DNA of 64,000 nucleotides from Caenorhabditis remanei (Eukaryota > Nematoda > Chromadorea > Rhabditida > Rhabditidae). How positions within the stretch are numbered: position 1 is the first letter of the stretch; each line of letters starts with the position of its first letter. A model generated the notes under the pieces. That model saw only the letters and a list, made by a program, of their open reading frames with translations. It ran no database searches and was not told the origin of the DNA. The translations under genes were made by a program, and so were the position numbers. This document shows positions 10,715 to 21,056 of this stretch, piece by piece. Where the stretch lies: assembly GCF_010183535.1 (NCBI RefSeq), contig NC_071328.1, forward strand, positions 14,322,001 to 14,386,000. The letters are read 5' to 3'.

Positions 10715-11705
10715 TTATTGAAGTAAAGTTACAGACATTTCAATACGCTGGTAGCCAAGCTTAAAAGTCGCCTTTTTTGATCCATCATCAGTTTGGATAA
10801 CCATTCCGTCTAATTCCCTGAATTTCATATCCAAAATCGTCGCTTCATTACATCTAATTTCCCAACTATGGATCTTCAGGTACTTTAAATTCGGAAATCC
10901 TCCAGTTTTCCAATTATTGAGTATCATATCCAAATCCTTGTTTCCCAGAGTAGAATTCCAAAGTGTAATTGTAGTGCATGGGCACTCCAAAAGATTTTCT
11001 AGTGTAAACCAAGCGGAACTCAATACATCTATATTCTGTGGCCATGAAGTGAAAACTGGTCTGAAATCAGGATCACAAGTGCATAAGATTGTAAGATCCT
11101 CGACTTGTCCAAGTTTATTGAATATATGTTTCCAAAACAAGTTTTCATCATTTGATCCTTTAAAGTGAATAGTGAGCTTCTTGAATGCTACTTGCAGATC
11201 AAACAACTCAGAAACAGTTGGCTGATATAAATCACTGTTACAGTTATTACTGATTGCAATCTTGCATTGAAATATCTTTAAGAGGTACCGAATAACAGAT
11301 AGATATCCTTCTCGACAATCCTTCCAGAATGTTGTGATTGCTTCGCCGATGGAGATCACTGGTACAGCCCGCCCTTCGATTCTATGCAGTTGGATATACG
11401 GATTGTTGATTGTTCCGCTGTCGGAACAATTGAAGATGTCAAATGTATCCTTCTTATTTTCAGTGTAAACTTCAATATTATGGTATAACGTGCTCAGATT
11501 GACTATAACTTTTTGAGAGTACAAACGAGCATTATTGATTTGAGAAGAGATTTTCTTGGAGCAGAGGGAGAGCTTGATTCTGGAATACGAGAAAAACTAG
11601 TTTGGTTAGGTTAATAAGATCAACTCACTTTTCTCCAATACTCAATGATTTAAATACCTCACTCAGAACCACTCCAGGAAGACGGAGGAGGGGAAGGGGA
11701 GGCAT
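10715..11705 (-). CDS. F-box locus 7, FBXB/FBA_2-type protein, 313 aa
   Basis: Exon 1 is 11629-11705 (MPPLPLLRLPGVVLSEVFKS), exon 2 is 10715-11579, intron 49 nt. Central block WKDCREGYLSVIRYLLKIFQ, then FDLQVAFKKLTIHFKGS. The C-terminal block is KDLDMILNNWKTGGFPNLKY and VIQTDDGSKKATFKLGYQ, ending MSVTLLQ. It is closest by eye to locus 3 (both encode ITLWNSTLGNK and end VTLxQ). Head to head with locus 8. Complete. Confidence 0.92.
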
Positions 11706-11804
11706 CGGTAGAGATGGAAGACGATGAAATGAGAATGAGAAGAGAGAAGTGTAACGGAATAAAATTGAGGAGTAATGAGATGTGTAAATAGAATCTGGGA
11801 TTGG

Positions 11805-11965
11805 AGAAGTGCCCGCTTTCGTGGCGAGACCACAACCAGCCTACGGGAAAAATAACGAAGAAATTGTGTGTTGTACTAGGGTCGATCGATCCGTTATTCT
11901 TCCCATAGACCATCCCAAACCGACAGATGGTGTGGTCTCGCCACGAAACGCAGGCATTTCTCCAA
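11805..11965. promoter_or_regulatory. Palindromic bidirectional promoter, loci 7/8
   Basis: Left arm CGTGGCGAGACCACAACCAG near 11818-11837, right arm TGGTCTCGCCACGAAACGCA near 11932-11953. Inner arms GGGAAAAATAACGAAGAA and CGATCCGTTATTCTTCCCAT are present. The loop is short and lacks most of the usual ATTGCGCACACAG motif. Confidence 0.72.
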
Positions 11966-12034
11966 TCCCAGATTCTATTTACACATCTTATTACTCCCTG
12001 TCGATTCTTCTCATTTCTTCCCCATCGCTCTGCG

Positions 12035-12929
12035 ATGTCTTCCCCACTCCCCCTCCTCCGTCTTCCTGGAGTGGTCCTGTGCGAGATATTCAAGTCATTG
12101 AGTGTCGAAGAAAAGTGAGTTAATCTTATTAGCCTAACCTAACTAGTTCTTCCCTCTTTCCAGATTCAAGCTCTCCCTCTGCTCCAAGAAAATCTCTATT
12201 CAAATCAATATAGCTCGTTTGTACTCTCAAAAAGTTATAGTCGATCTGGACTGGTCAGGTCACAATATCAGAGTTTCCTCCAAAAATTACAGAGATTCAT
12301 TCATTATCTCCATTTATCATGATTTCTGGAAACGTCACAATTTTCTATCCGCTATTGAACATTTATTGAAGATGTTTCAATGCAAGATTTCAATTACTAT
12401 TGATCACCATAATAGTGATTTATATCAACCAACAATTTCAATGTTGTTTGATCTGCAAGTGGAATTCAAGATGCTCTCTATTGTACTTAATGGATCAAAA
12501 GATCGAATCTTGTTGTGGAATCAGATATCTAAAAAACTTGAACTGGTCGAGGATCTTGTAATCTTTTCCGGTAGGAATCGTTTCACACCAGTTTTCGCTT
12601 CATGGCCACAGAATATTAATATCTTTAGTTTCGTTGTGTTCACTCTTGAATCTCTTTTGGAATGCAATTGCACTAGAATTACACTCTACTGGTCTCATTT
12701 GGGAAACAAAGATTTGGAAGTGATACTCAATAATTGGAAGACTGGAAAGTTACCGAATTTAACATTTCTGCGCGTCGATAGCGAGCTCGCAGATAATGGA
12801 GCGACAATTTTGGATATGAACTTCAGGGAATTAAACGGGAAGGTTATCCAATCTGATGATAGAACAAAGAAGGCAACTATTAGAATTGGTTACGGTAAAA
12901 TTGAAATGCGTGTGACTCCTATCAAATAA
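12035..12929 (+). CDS. F-box locus 8, short FBXB/FBA_2-type protein, 281 aa
   Basis: Exon 1 is 12035-12114 (MSSPLPLLRLPGVVLCEIFK), exon 2 is 12164-12929, intron 49 nt. The protein is about 30 residues shorter than its neighbours because the segment carrying the WKN..EGF motif is missing: FWKRHNF runs straight into LSAIEHLLKMFQCK, in frame. The C-terminus is complete (KDLEVILNNWKTGKLPNLTF, VIQSDDRTKKATI, ending MRVTPIK). It belongs with loci 23 and 32, sharing FSGRNRFTPVFASWPQNI. No nonsense or frameshift is seen, so the shortening looks tolerated. Confidence 0.9.
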
Positions 12930-13854
12930 ACATTAAATGGTGAAATGATAATTCAATAATAAATGTTTTTGTTCAATTTTGTTAGCTTTATTCATTGGGT
13001 AGGCCATAAAGATGTTCTTTTCGCACGAAAGGATGTAAGCAAGAGACTGTCAAAAATCGGTGACACCAGAAAGGATTTTAACCACTGTCTAAAGGCTTCC
13101 GCTACACTACCTTTGGGATACCGGTATACTCGAAATTCGACTTTGCATTACATGAAACTTTTAGAGTAGAGCAATCGTCCGGCATCAGTGACAATAGCGG
13201 CGCTCAGTTGGTTACATTATTGGAATCCGGGGAGCCATTCTTGATATTCAGCGTATATTAATATTTTATATTAATACCGGCATGCCAACCACCAAGGCTT
13301 TTTTCTCTCTCTCTATCTTCGGCCTCATTTCACGTCGCGGCGACTAAACTTCCTTCTCATCACCACCCTTCTAGGTGTCAAAGTAGATTGTAATTAATCC
13401 GGAAATGGACGACACGTTTGGAATCCCCTATTTTTTCTGAATCCGACGATATCAAAAAATGTTTCACGTCTATTCTATGCGGAATATTTTTTAAATGGAA
13501 GTAAGCGGATTTCAAAAATCTAGTTTCAGTTCTCAAACCATTTTTTTTCTTGAGGGCTACTGTAGCTTGGCGGTCGTAGTACGGTAGAACTACCATGTCG
13601 ACCCAAATTGACCCGATTGATTCCACAGCATTCTGTAGATCCCACAAAGAGACGTGTCTGTGTCTGTATTTCTTGTCGAGAGTTCATCATTACCAGAGTG
13701 ACGAATTTTTAGTGCGTACAATGTCTTGTAACGCTTCGTGATTGTCTAGTTACCGTATCCTGATGGGTCAATGTGAAATGCATTCTTCCGAGCAAAAAAC
13801 GCTAACAAAATTATTTATAGTTAGAAAACAGCAAAACATTATAAAATGAACAAG
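12930..13854. repeat. Intergenic repeats between loci 8 and 9
   Basis: 12950-12975 carries the AATAAA end of locus 8. 12985-13250 (CATTGGGTAGGCCATAAAGA ... CGCACGAAAGG, then GGCGCTCAGTTGG) reappears inverted at about 54850-55045. The stretch 13290-13800 has a short pyrimidine repeat (TCTCTCTCTCTATC, 13303-13317) and otherwise nothing that I can assign; minus-strand reading frames here look random. Confidence 0.45.
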
Positions 13855-14867
13855 TTAAGGTTGCGGTAGTGTCTGCATTTCGAGATAGTTTTGCCAAAGT
13901 TGAACGTCGGCAGTCTTCAATCCATCATCGGTTTGAATCGTGGTTTCGTCTTCCCATTCACTCGGAATTATTCCCAGAATAGGATCTCCATCGGATTTAA
14001 TTTTGGTACTACCGATTGTGAGATATTCTAGATTCGGTAACCCTCCGGCCTTCCAATGTGTGAGAATCTCATCCAAATCCTTGTTTTCCAGATTAGTACG
14101 TGCAATATAAATATCAGAACATGTGCAAGTAAAGAGAGTGTCCAGAGTGAGCCACGAGAAGTTTGGCTTGATGGTAATTCTCTGTCTTGGCCATGGAGGG
14201 AAGGTTGGAATGAAAGAGGAGAGAGGGAGGGAGTGAAGATATGGAATTTCTAGTCCTTCAACCAATTCCGAGTAGGTGAAGATCCGGTTCAACCAATTAT
14301 GATCGACCGATTCATGCAGACCAATACTAATCGTCTCGAATACCTGTTGTTGATTGAATAATTCAGTAAGTATCGGTTGAAACAATTCGTGTCTCCAACT
14401 ATCCCTTTCTGTTGATATCTTGCAGTGGAATATCTTCAGAAGATGTCGTGTGATAGACAAGAAGCCTTCTTTAAGGTCCTTCCAGAATGTATTGATTTTT
14501 ATAGGCTCACTATCAGTGGTGGTCACTGGTACAGTACACCCTTCGATTTGGGCGTGGTGGATATTTGAATCGTCAATCTTTTCGGTACATATCGCAATGT
14601 AGAAACCTACTGTTTCGTTCTCGGAGTAAACTCTGATTACTTTCCCAGTCATGCCCAAAACGACTATAACTTTTTGAGAGTACAAGCGAGCACTATTGAT
14701 TTGAGCCGAGGTTTTCTTGGAGCAGAAGGATAGTTTGATTCTGGAAATGCGGGAAGAATTAGTCAGGTTAGGTTGATATGGTTAACTCACTTCTCTCCAA
14801 TACTCAACGATTTGAATACCTCGCACAGGACCACTCCAGGAAGACGGAGGAGGGGGAAGGGAGGCAT
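13855..14867 (-). CDS. F-box locus 9, divergent FBXB/FBA_2-type protein, 320 aa
   Basis: Exon 1 is 14791-14867 (MPPFPLLRLPGVVLCEVFKS, almost identical to its paralogues), exon 2 is 13855-14740, intron 50 nt. Exon 2 is the most divergent complete copy in the window: LTELFNQQQVFETISIGLHE replaces FDLQVEFKKLTI, a Pro/Ser-rich LHSLPLSSFIPTFPPWPRQR replaces DPGFRPVFTSWPQK, and the end is SEWEDETTIQTDDGLKTADV then QTLPQP. The conserved exon 1 and divergent exon 2 suggest either strong change in the target-binding half or exon 1 homogenisation by gene conversion. The plus-side partner is missing. Confidence 0.91.
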
Positions 14868-14937
14868 CGGGGCAGAGACTGGTGGGGATGAAATGAAAAA
14901 TCGACAGAGACTAATGAGATGTGTAAATAGAATCTGA

Positions 14938-15112
14938 GATTGGAGGAGTGCCTGCGTTTCGTGGCGAGACCACAACTAGCCTATGGGAAAAATCTATCGA
15001 CCCTAGTACTACCATTGCGCACACAGCCAATCCGTTATTTTCCCAAAGACCATCATCATAGAACGACAGATGGTGTGGTCTCGCCACGAAATGTAGGCAC
15101 TCCTCCAACACC
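14938..15112. promoter_or_regulatory. Palindromic promoter of locus 9, plus-side gene lost
   Basis: Left arm GTGCCTGCGTTTCGTGGCGA (14947-14966), right arm TGGTCTCGCCACGAAATGTA (15074-15093). The loop ACTACCATTGCGCACACAGC is intact. A right-hand copy of ATTCTATTTACA remains at about 15114, after which the sequence becomes the same unrelated repeat found at 9470. Confidence 0.72.
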
Positions 15113-15837
15113 AGATTCTATTTACACTCATCTACTCCTCAGTCTAATCTCGATAGAAATAAGTGACTGTGTTAGTTGTACCAGTACTATCGATCCCACA
15201 GACTTCCCCACGGTCTTCAGCGGTTGCAGTGCGTCGACGGGGGTAAAGGAGTCAGAAGGACAGGTAGAGAGGCGGGTGTCGGGTCTCAAAATGCGAGCGG
15301 GCGGCGGAAAAGATAAAACGATAAACGAAGACCTAATCCCTTTTGGAGCGACGCTGATTTGTTAAGAATACCGCATCTTGCATATTTGGAGCAGAGGTTG
15401 GCTGAATTCCGCATTGCTCTGCTCGCAGTGTTTGAGGATGTTCAGAGTCTCCCAGAAGAAGTCTTGATTAATAATTGTCTTGAGCCGCGTGGAGAAGATT
15501 GGAGAGCGAATGGAGACCAAAGATTGAATAGCGAGATACTCCACAAGCTTCTAATTTTGAGCTCAAAAAATTCCCCACTGTTTACTTATCTCGTACCAGT
15601 CTCCACTTCCGACTTCAGTGTGTCAAATTCAGCTGCTTATTCATGTCTACTACTACCAGATAAGGGATTTTTCATGCTCGAGGGGTAGTTTTACCTTCAA
15701 TTCATTCTGTCGGAAATAACTTCACTTCTGTTTAACTTTCGCACAGACTCTGCAAAGTTTACTGATTTTCAAAGAAAGCTAACAAAATTGAATAAAAATG
15801 TTTATTATAGAATTATCATATCAATATGTAATATTTA
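15113..15837. repeat. Intergenic repeats between loci 9 and 10
   Basis: 15125-15235 matches 9470-9560. A plus-strand reading frame at 15359-15688 overlaps the interspersed repeat family at 15590-15775 and shows no family resemblance, so I do not call it a gene. 15780-15837 is the 3' end of locus 10 with a minus-strand AATAAA. Confidence 0.45.
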
Positions 15838-16821
15838 TTAAACTGGAGTCACAGACATTTCAATTTTACCGTGATCAGTGTTAATCGTTGCTTTCTTTGA
15901 TCCGTCATCAGTTTGGATAGCCATTCCGTCTAATTCCAATAGATGCATTCCCAAAATTGTTGTTCCAGTAATTTCAATACTTTGACTATAGATTTTGAGA
16001 CAATTTAGATTCGGGAACCCTCCAGTCTTCCACTTTCTAAGTGTTTCATCCAAATCCTTGTTTTCCAGGAGAGACCCGCCGAGTGAAATTGTAGTGCACG
16101 TGCAAGTCAAGAGAGATTCCAGAGTGAACCAATAGGAACTCCTGATAATAATTTTCTGTGGCCATGAAGTGAAAACTGGTCTGAAACCAGGATCAGGACC
16201 GGATAAGATTTCAAGATCCTCAACCAGTCCAAGTTTATTGGATATCTGGTTCCACAACAAATGTTTATTCTTTATTAGATTTAAAAAAAATAATGAGCTT
16301 CTTGAATTCCAGTTGTAGATCAAGCAACTCGGAAATAGTGTTTTCAAATGAATAACTATTATAGATATTATTAATTGAAAACTTGCATTGAAATATCTTT
16401 AAGAGATACCGTATAACAGACAGAAATCCTTCCCGAAGATTCTTCCAGAATAATGTGATTCCTATCCCGGAGGAGAACACAGGTACAGTACGCTCTTCAA
16501 TTCTATACTGGTGGATATCCGGATTGTTTCTTGCTCCGCATTCGTAAAAATTGAAGATGCAAAATGTATCTTTGTTGTTTTCAGAGGACACTTCGATATT
16601 TTGGTATAACATGTCCAGACCGACTACAACTTTTTGAGAGTACAAACGAGCATTTTTGACATTTTCTTGGAACAGAGGGAGAGCTTGAATCTGGAAAAAC
16701 GGGAGGGAATTAGTTAGGTTAGGTTAATAAGATTAACTCACTTTGCTTCGATATCCAATGATTTGAATATATCGGACAGAACCACACCAGGAAGACGGAG
16801 GAGGGGAAATGAGGATGACAT
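15838..16821 (-). pseudogene. F-box locus 10, two frameshifts
   Basis: Exon 1 (16742-16821, MSSSFPLLRLPGVVLSDIFK) and the splice acceptor are intact; exon 2 is 15838-16690. First lesion: near 16653-16672 about 10 nt are missing where paralogues encode KISTQINNA, which puts YSQKVVVGLD out of frame with the F-box. Second lesion: a run of eight T (coding strand) at about 16287-16294 shifts IIFFK away from NKHLLWNQIS. Downstream sequence is otherwise standard to SVTPV and the stop at 15838-15840. The homopolymer shift alone could be an assembly error, but the first deletion could not. Confidence 0.85.
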
Positions 16822-16894
16822 TGGGGTAGAGATAAAAGACGATGAAATGAGGAGAAACGGCCAGGGACTAATGAGATGTGTAAATAGAATCTGA

Positions 16895-17062
16895 GAATGG
16901 AGGAGTGTCTGCGTTTCGTGGCGAGACCACAAAAAGTCGTATGGGAAAAATAACAGGTCGATCGGCCCCAATACTACTAGTCGATCCTTTGTTTTCCCAT
17001 AGACCATCTCAGAACGACAGATGGTGTGGTCTCGCCACGAAACGCAGGCAGTCCTCCATTCC
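16895..17062. promoter_or_regulatory. Palindromic bidirectional promoter, loci 10/11
   Basis: Left arm GTCTGCGTTTCGTGGCGAGA (16905-16924), right arm TGGTCTCGCCACGAAACGCA near 17027-17046. Inner arms TATGGGAAAAATAACAGGTC and CCTTTGTTTTCCCATAGACC. The ATTGCGCACACAG loop is deleted. Confidence 0.72.
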
Positions 17063-17154
17063 AAGGATTCTATTTAGACACTCCTACTGCCCAGTCTCAT
17101 CTCATTATTCCCTCTATCCTCATACTCATTCCATCGTCTTCGATCTCTGACCCA

Positions 17155-18136
17155 ATGTCTTCCCCATTTCCCCTCCTCCGTCTTCCTCAATTGGTTCTGT
17201 GTGAAGTATTCAAATCATTGAGTATTGGTGAGAAGTGAGTATACCTATTGAATCAAACCTGACAATTCATTCTCTATTTTCAGAATCATGCTCTCCTTCT
17301 GCTCCAAGAAAGTGTCTATTCAAATTAATATTGCCCAGTTTTACTCTCAAAAAGTTCAAATGTGTCTCGACATGAGCAACCAAAGAATCGATATTTTCTC
17401 TGAGGATTCGAGAGATTTGTTCCAGATTGCTATTGATTTTAATAGAAAAATCAACAATCCAAGAATCCAGTCATTTTCAATTGGACGGTATACTGTACCA
17501 ACGTCCAAAAACATAAACACGTACTGGAAGAACCATCAAGAAGGATTTCTAACTGTTACTCAACATCTATTGAAGATGTTTCATTGTACAATTTCAGCTG
17601 ATATTAGTTACAATAACTTTGATTTATATCCATCAACAATTTCAAAGTTGTTTGATCTACAAGCAAAATTCAAGACGCTCAGTATCCTACTTAATGGATC
17701 GCAACATCAAACCTTGCTGCTTAACCAGATATCTAACAAATTTGGACTGTTTGAGGATCTTAGAATCGTATCCGTTGCTAATCCTCAATTCATACAAGTT
17801 TTCAATTCATGGCCACATGAAATTAATATCTCCAGTTCCGCTTGGTTCCCTCTGAATTATCTTTTAGCGTGCACTTCTTCTATAATTACACTTGGCTGGT
17901 CACAATTGGAAAACAAGGATTTGGATGTGATACTTCGAAAGTGGAAGACTGGAGGATTCCCAAATCTAGAATATCTGTATGTCGAGAGTCAAAGTATTAA
18001 AAATAATGGAACTACAATTTTGGGAATGAATTCAAGGGAATTATCCGGAAAGGTTATCCAAACTGATGATGGATCGAAGAAGGCAACTATTAAACTTGGC
18101 ACTCGGAGTATTGAAATGTCGGTGACCCCACATTAA
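17155..18136 (+). CDS. F-box locus 11, FBXB/FBA_2-type protein, 310 aa
   Basis: Exon 1 is 17155-17234 (MSSPFPLLRLPQLVLCEVFK), exon 2 is 17284-18136, intron 49 nt (GTGAGT/TTTTCAG). The block after the F-box is distinct: YSQKVQMCLDMSNQRIDIFS instead of KVIVDLD, similar in style to locus 28. Central WKNHQEGFLTVTQHLLKMFH; C-terminus KDLDVILRKWKTGGFPNLEY, VIQTDDGSKKATI, ending MSVTPH. The neighbour across the promoter (locus 10) is broken while this gene is complete. Confidence 0.92.
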
Positions 18137-18560
18137 TAATTATTACATTATATATTGATATGATAATTCTATAATAAAACTTTTGTTCAATATTGTTATC
18201 TGTTTTTGAAAATCAGCCAGCACTTCGAGAAGAGTCTGTGTGAAAGTTAAGGCAGAAATGAAATATGTTTCGACAGTATGAAACTGACGCCGATAAGTTA
18301 ATTAGGTATAACTACCTTCCGAGCATAAAAATCCCTTATCTGGTACTAGTGGACACCTGAAAAAGCAGCTGGATTTGACTCACTGAAGTCGGAAGTTGCG
18401 ACTATAACAGGACCACAGGTACCAGATAAGGTATTTTTTATGCTCGAAGGGTACTAGGTATACCGGCTCTGGAACAGAACACAAATTCATGATACCAGTT
18501 AATAGTGAGTAGAGATACATGACCTGAGTTCGGAAAAAAAGAAGAAGCCTTCGAATGTGC
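18137..18560. repeat. Interspersed repeat copies after locus 11
   Basis: 18165-18185 holds the AATAAA end of locus 11. 18195-18470 is the fullest copy of the repeat at 1750. It contains an inverted pair: CATAAAAATCCCTTATCTGG (about 18326-18345) and CCAGATAAGGTATTTTTTAT (about 18422-18441), so the family may be a decayed foldback element. Confidence 0.5.
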
Positions 18561-18650
18561 GGGGGCGGAGCCTGATGAGTTGGTGTTAGGCGAGATGGCC
18601 GATGGAGTGTTTCAGATTATGAGGCCATTGTATGTGAGCTCCGGAAGGCG

Positions 18651-18821
18651 GTGATCCCAAAAGTATTCTGTGGACCTTTTTCTATGAACAACGCCTTAAT
18701 CGAATACAGCGGACAAGACGCTGATGGATACCGCTTCGGCTTTATCAAATCATCTAGTTATACCCGTAAATATTATGCAACCGGTGGAAGTAGTGGAGAA
18801 GTCAGCAACAATCAAAATTAA
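18651..18821 (+). other. Coding-like fragment of unknown origin
   Basis: A plus-strand frame starting GTG at 18651 stays open for 56 codons to TAA at 18819-18821 and reads like protein (VIPKVFCGPFSMNNALIEYS, then GQDADGYRFGFIKSSS). I do not recognise it. There is no ATG at the start and no partner exon that I can define, so it is probably a captured exon fragment. The surrounding 18560-18650 is GC-richer than the array background. Confidence 0.25.
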
Positions 18822-18859
18822 GGACAACAAGTCTTCAAGGATTCAAGCGAAAACCAGTG

Positions 18860-19135
18860 AGTTTAGTAAGACTCTTAAACAGATTTTTATTAAACAAAGA
18901 TAAATAATAAAAGTTAGAAACGATGGGGAAAATCATTAAGACATTAGAAATGGGAAGACAGATGATAAGGTGTTCTCGTCCTATTTTTTAATGAGAGGGC
19001 GGAGCAAGCAGGAATTTGGAAAGCAGAGGAAGAGACATAATAAGTATTAATATAGATTCAGTTCGATTTAATTATTTTGATGTAGATGGCAAAGTTGATG
19101 TTTTGGAAAGGGGGATTAAGTACATTAAGTTTTGT
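18860..19135 (-). repeat. Distal 3' flank of locus 12 (recurrent unit)
   Basis: Read on the minus strand this is a long 3' flank ending near ATTTATCTTTGTTTAATAAA, with CACCTTATCATCTGTCTTCC in the middle. Matching units follow loci 17, 20, 25, 29, 30 and 33, and plus-strand copies lie near 1985, 28640, 29165 and 51980. It probably is the 3' UTR of one gene subtype, carried along by duplication. Confidence 0.5.
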
Positions 19136-20090
19136 TTAATCAAATGGTGTCACAGAAATTTCAATTCTCTTGTAATCAGTGTGAATAGTTGCTTTCTTCG
19201 ATACGTCATCAGTTTGGATAACCATCCATCTATTCCATCTATTGCTTATACTTTCACCCTCGACGAACAGATATTCTAGATACGGGAATCCTCCAGCCTT
19301 CCACTTTTGAAGTATCTCATCAACATCCTTGTCTCCCAAAGGAGAGCAGCCGAGTGTAATAGTAGTGCAAGGGCACGCCAACAGAGATTCCAGAGTAAAC
19401 CAAGCGGAATTCATGATAGTAATCTTTTGTGGCCATGAAGTGAAAACTGGGCTGAAACCAGGATGCCGACTAGGTGAGATTCTAAGGTCCTCAACCAGTC
19501 CAAATTTATTGGATATCTGGTTAAACAAGAACTTATCACTTTTACTATTAAGGGAAATAGTGAGCTTTTTGAATTCCAGTTGTAGGTCAAACAACATTGA
19601 AATTGTTGGTTGATATACATCACTATTATACCAACTAAAATTGGTTGTTACTTTGCATTGAAACATCTTTAGTAGATTTCGAGTAAGAAATATAATATAA
19701 ACCTTTCTTGGTGATTCTTCCAGATTATTTGTATTCTTCTAGAGATAGAGGTACAACACGCGATAGAGCATTGTTGATTATTTGAAATTGGACTAATCCG
19801 GGATACAGGGTAAGTGAAGATTTCAAATATGTCTTCGTCATTCTCAGATTGAACTATAATATTTTGGTTCATTATGTCCAGATCGACTATAACTTTTTGA
19901 GAGTAGAACTGGGCATTGTTGATTTGAGTGGAGATTTTCTTGGAGCAGAGGGAGAGTTTGATTCTGAAAATAGATGAAAAACTACGGATGTTAGGTTAAT
20001 CGGGTTAACTTACTTCTCTCCGATACTCAACGATTTGAATATCTCCCAAAGAACCAATTGAGGAAGACGGAGGAGGGGAAGGGGAGGCAT
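19136..20090 (-). pseudogene. F-box locus 12, frameshift in the central block
   Basis: Exon 1 is 20014-20090 (MPPLPLLRLPQLVLWEIFKS), exon 2 is 19136-19963, splice sites normal. The frame holds to WKNHQERF, then a short TA-rich insertion/substitution around 19680-19705 moves the rest (LTRNLLKMFQCKVTTN) out of frame. A further in-frame loss of about ten codons removes the ILGMNLRELDG motif so that NRWMVIQTDD follows directly. The C-terminal end is EISVTPFD. The plus-side promoter arm has been interrupted by an F-box exon fragment. Confidence 0.82.
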
Positions 20091-20174
20091 CGGGGAGAGA
20101 CGGGTGGGGAGGGATGAGGAGAAACGACAGAGAGTAAGGAGACTGACTAATAGATGTGTGCGAACAGAATCTGA

Positions 20175-20445
20175 GGTTGGAGGAGTGCCTGCGTTTCGTG
20201 GCGAGACCACACCATCTGTCGTTCTGTGATGGTCTATGGGAAGAATAACGGATCGATCGACCCTAGTACACCATTGCGCACATTGTCGCTTCATCATTTT
20301 TAGCATAGGCTTGCATCTATTGAAGATATTTCAATGCAATATTTCAACTTGTGTCGTTAGTTGTTATGATTGTGTTTCATTACAACTAACGATTTCTGAC
20401 CTCTTTGATCTACAAGCGAGAATGCCTAAGGCACTCCTCCGGCCC
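20175..20445. promoter_or_regulatory. Palindromic promoter of locus 12, interrupted
   Basis: Left arm GTGCCTGCGTTTCGTGGCGA (20184-20203) and inner arm GGGAAGAATAACGGATCGAT with loop ACCATTGCGCACATTGTCGC are present. The right arm is reduced to TAGCATAGGC before and GGCACTCCTCC after an inserted 114-bp piece (20312-20425). Confidence 0.7.
20312..20425 (+). pseudogene. F-box exon 2 fragment inserted into a promoter arm
   Basis: Plus-strand sequence encoding HLLKIFQCNISTCVVSCYDC, then TISDLFDLQARM matches the middle of FBXB exon 2 (HLLKMFQCKIS ... FDLQ). It replaces the TGTGGTCTCGCCACGAAACG part of the right promoter arm. It has no start, F-box or C-terminus. It looks like a templated insertion or gene-conversion patch from a neighbouring locus. 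Confidence 0.75.
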
Positions 20446-20489
20446 CAGATTCTATTTACACATTCCTACTCCTCAGTTTCAATTATTCC

Positions 20490-20570
20490 TCCGTCGTCCC
20501 TCTCCCGATCCCCATAAATATCTTCCTAACGATATTTCCATTTTCTCTCCTCCGTCTAGGTTGGTACTGT
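20490..20570 (+). pseudogene. Relic of F-box exon 1
   Basis: CGATATTTCCATTTTCTCTC then CTCCGTC and TTGGTACTGTTCA match exon 1 of locus 26 (CGATGTCTCCATTCCCTCTC, GTGGTACTGTTCA), with the start ATG changed to ATA. The upstream TCCCGATCCCCATAAATATC also matches locus 26. No exon 2 follows; unrelated sequence begins near 20575. Confidence 0.55.
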
Positions 20571-20574
20571 TCAC

Positions 20575-20775
20575 AACATTGGCCGCATCAATCCGAACAC
20601 CGTCTTTTGCAAAAATGTCGTCAGTATGTTCCAACTTTTCCGCGTCAGTCATGTTGGGTATCGGCCGTCCTGAAGCTTCATGCTTCAACTTCAAAGGTGG
20701 TGCCAGAAATTTCTCGAAGAATCCTAGTTTGAACAACTTGTGGTCGGACCAATGCCACACTTTGACATTCCCACA
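20575..20775 (-). other. Coding-like fragment, minus strand, unknown gene
   Basis: The minus strand reads NVKVWHWSDHKLFKLGFFEK, then FLAPPLKLKHEASGRPIPNM and TDAEKLEHTDDIFAKDGVRI without a stop across about 65 codons. It reads as real protein but I do not recognise the family. The open frame runs on into the F-box relic, which is chance. Probably an exon piece captured in the array. Confidence 0.3.
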
Positions 20776-21056
20776 CAGCTGTCACCTCGAGGACTATCGC
20801 TAGGATATACTCCTGTCGATCTTTTCTGAAAATATTCTATAATGTGGAGCAGAATTGAGCGGAATGCGGTTTTTGAAATGGTGGAATAACAGTCATTTTT
20901 AGAAGACGATTTTGGCCTTATTTTGTTGTTAAGTTCCATACTCTCGAAAATAATTTCACTTCCGTCTGTACTTCCGAACTGCTCTGCTCGCAGTGTTTGC
21001 TACTGATTTTGAAAGAAAGTTAACGGATTTGAATAAAAATGTTTATTATAGAATTC

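Noticed and set aside
15359..15688. Plus-strand 109-codon frame as a gene
   Set aside because: The second half is a copy of an interspersed repeat, and the rest has no splice context or family resemblance.
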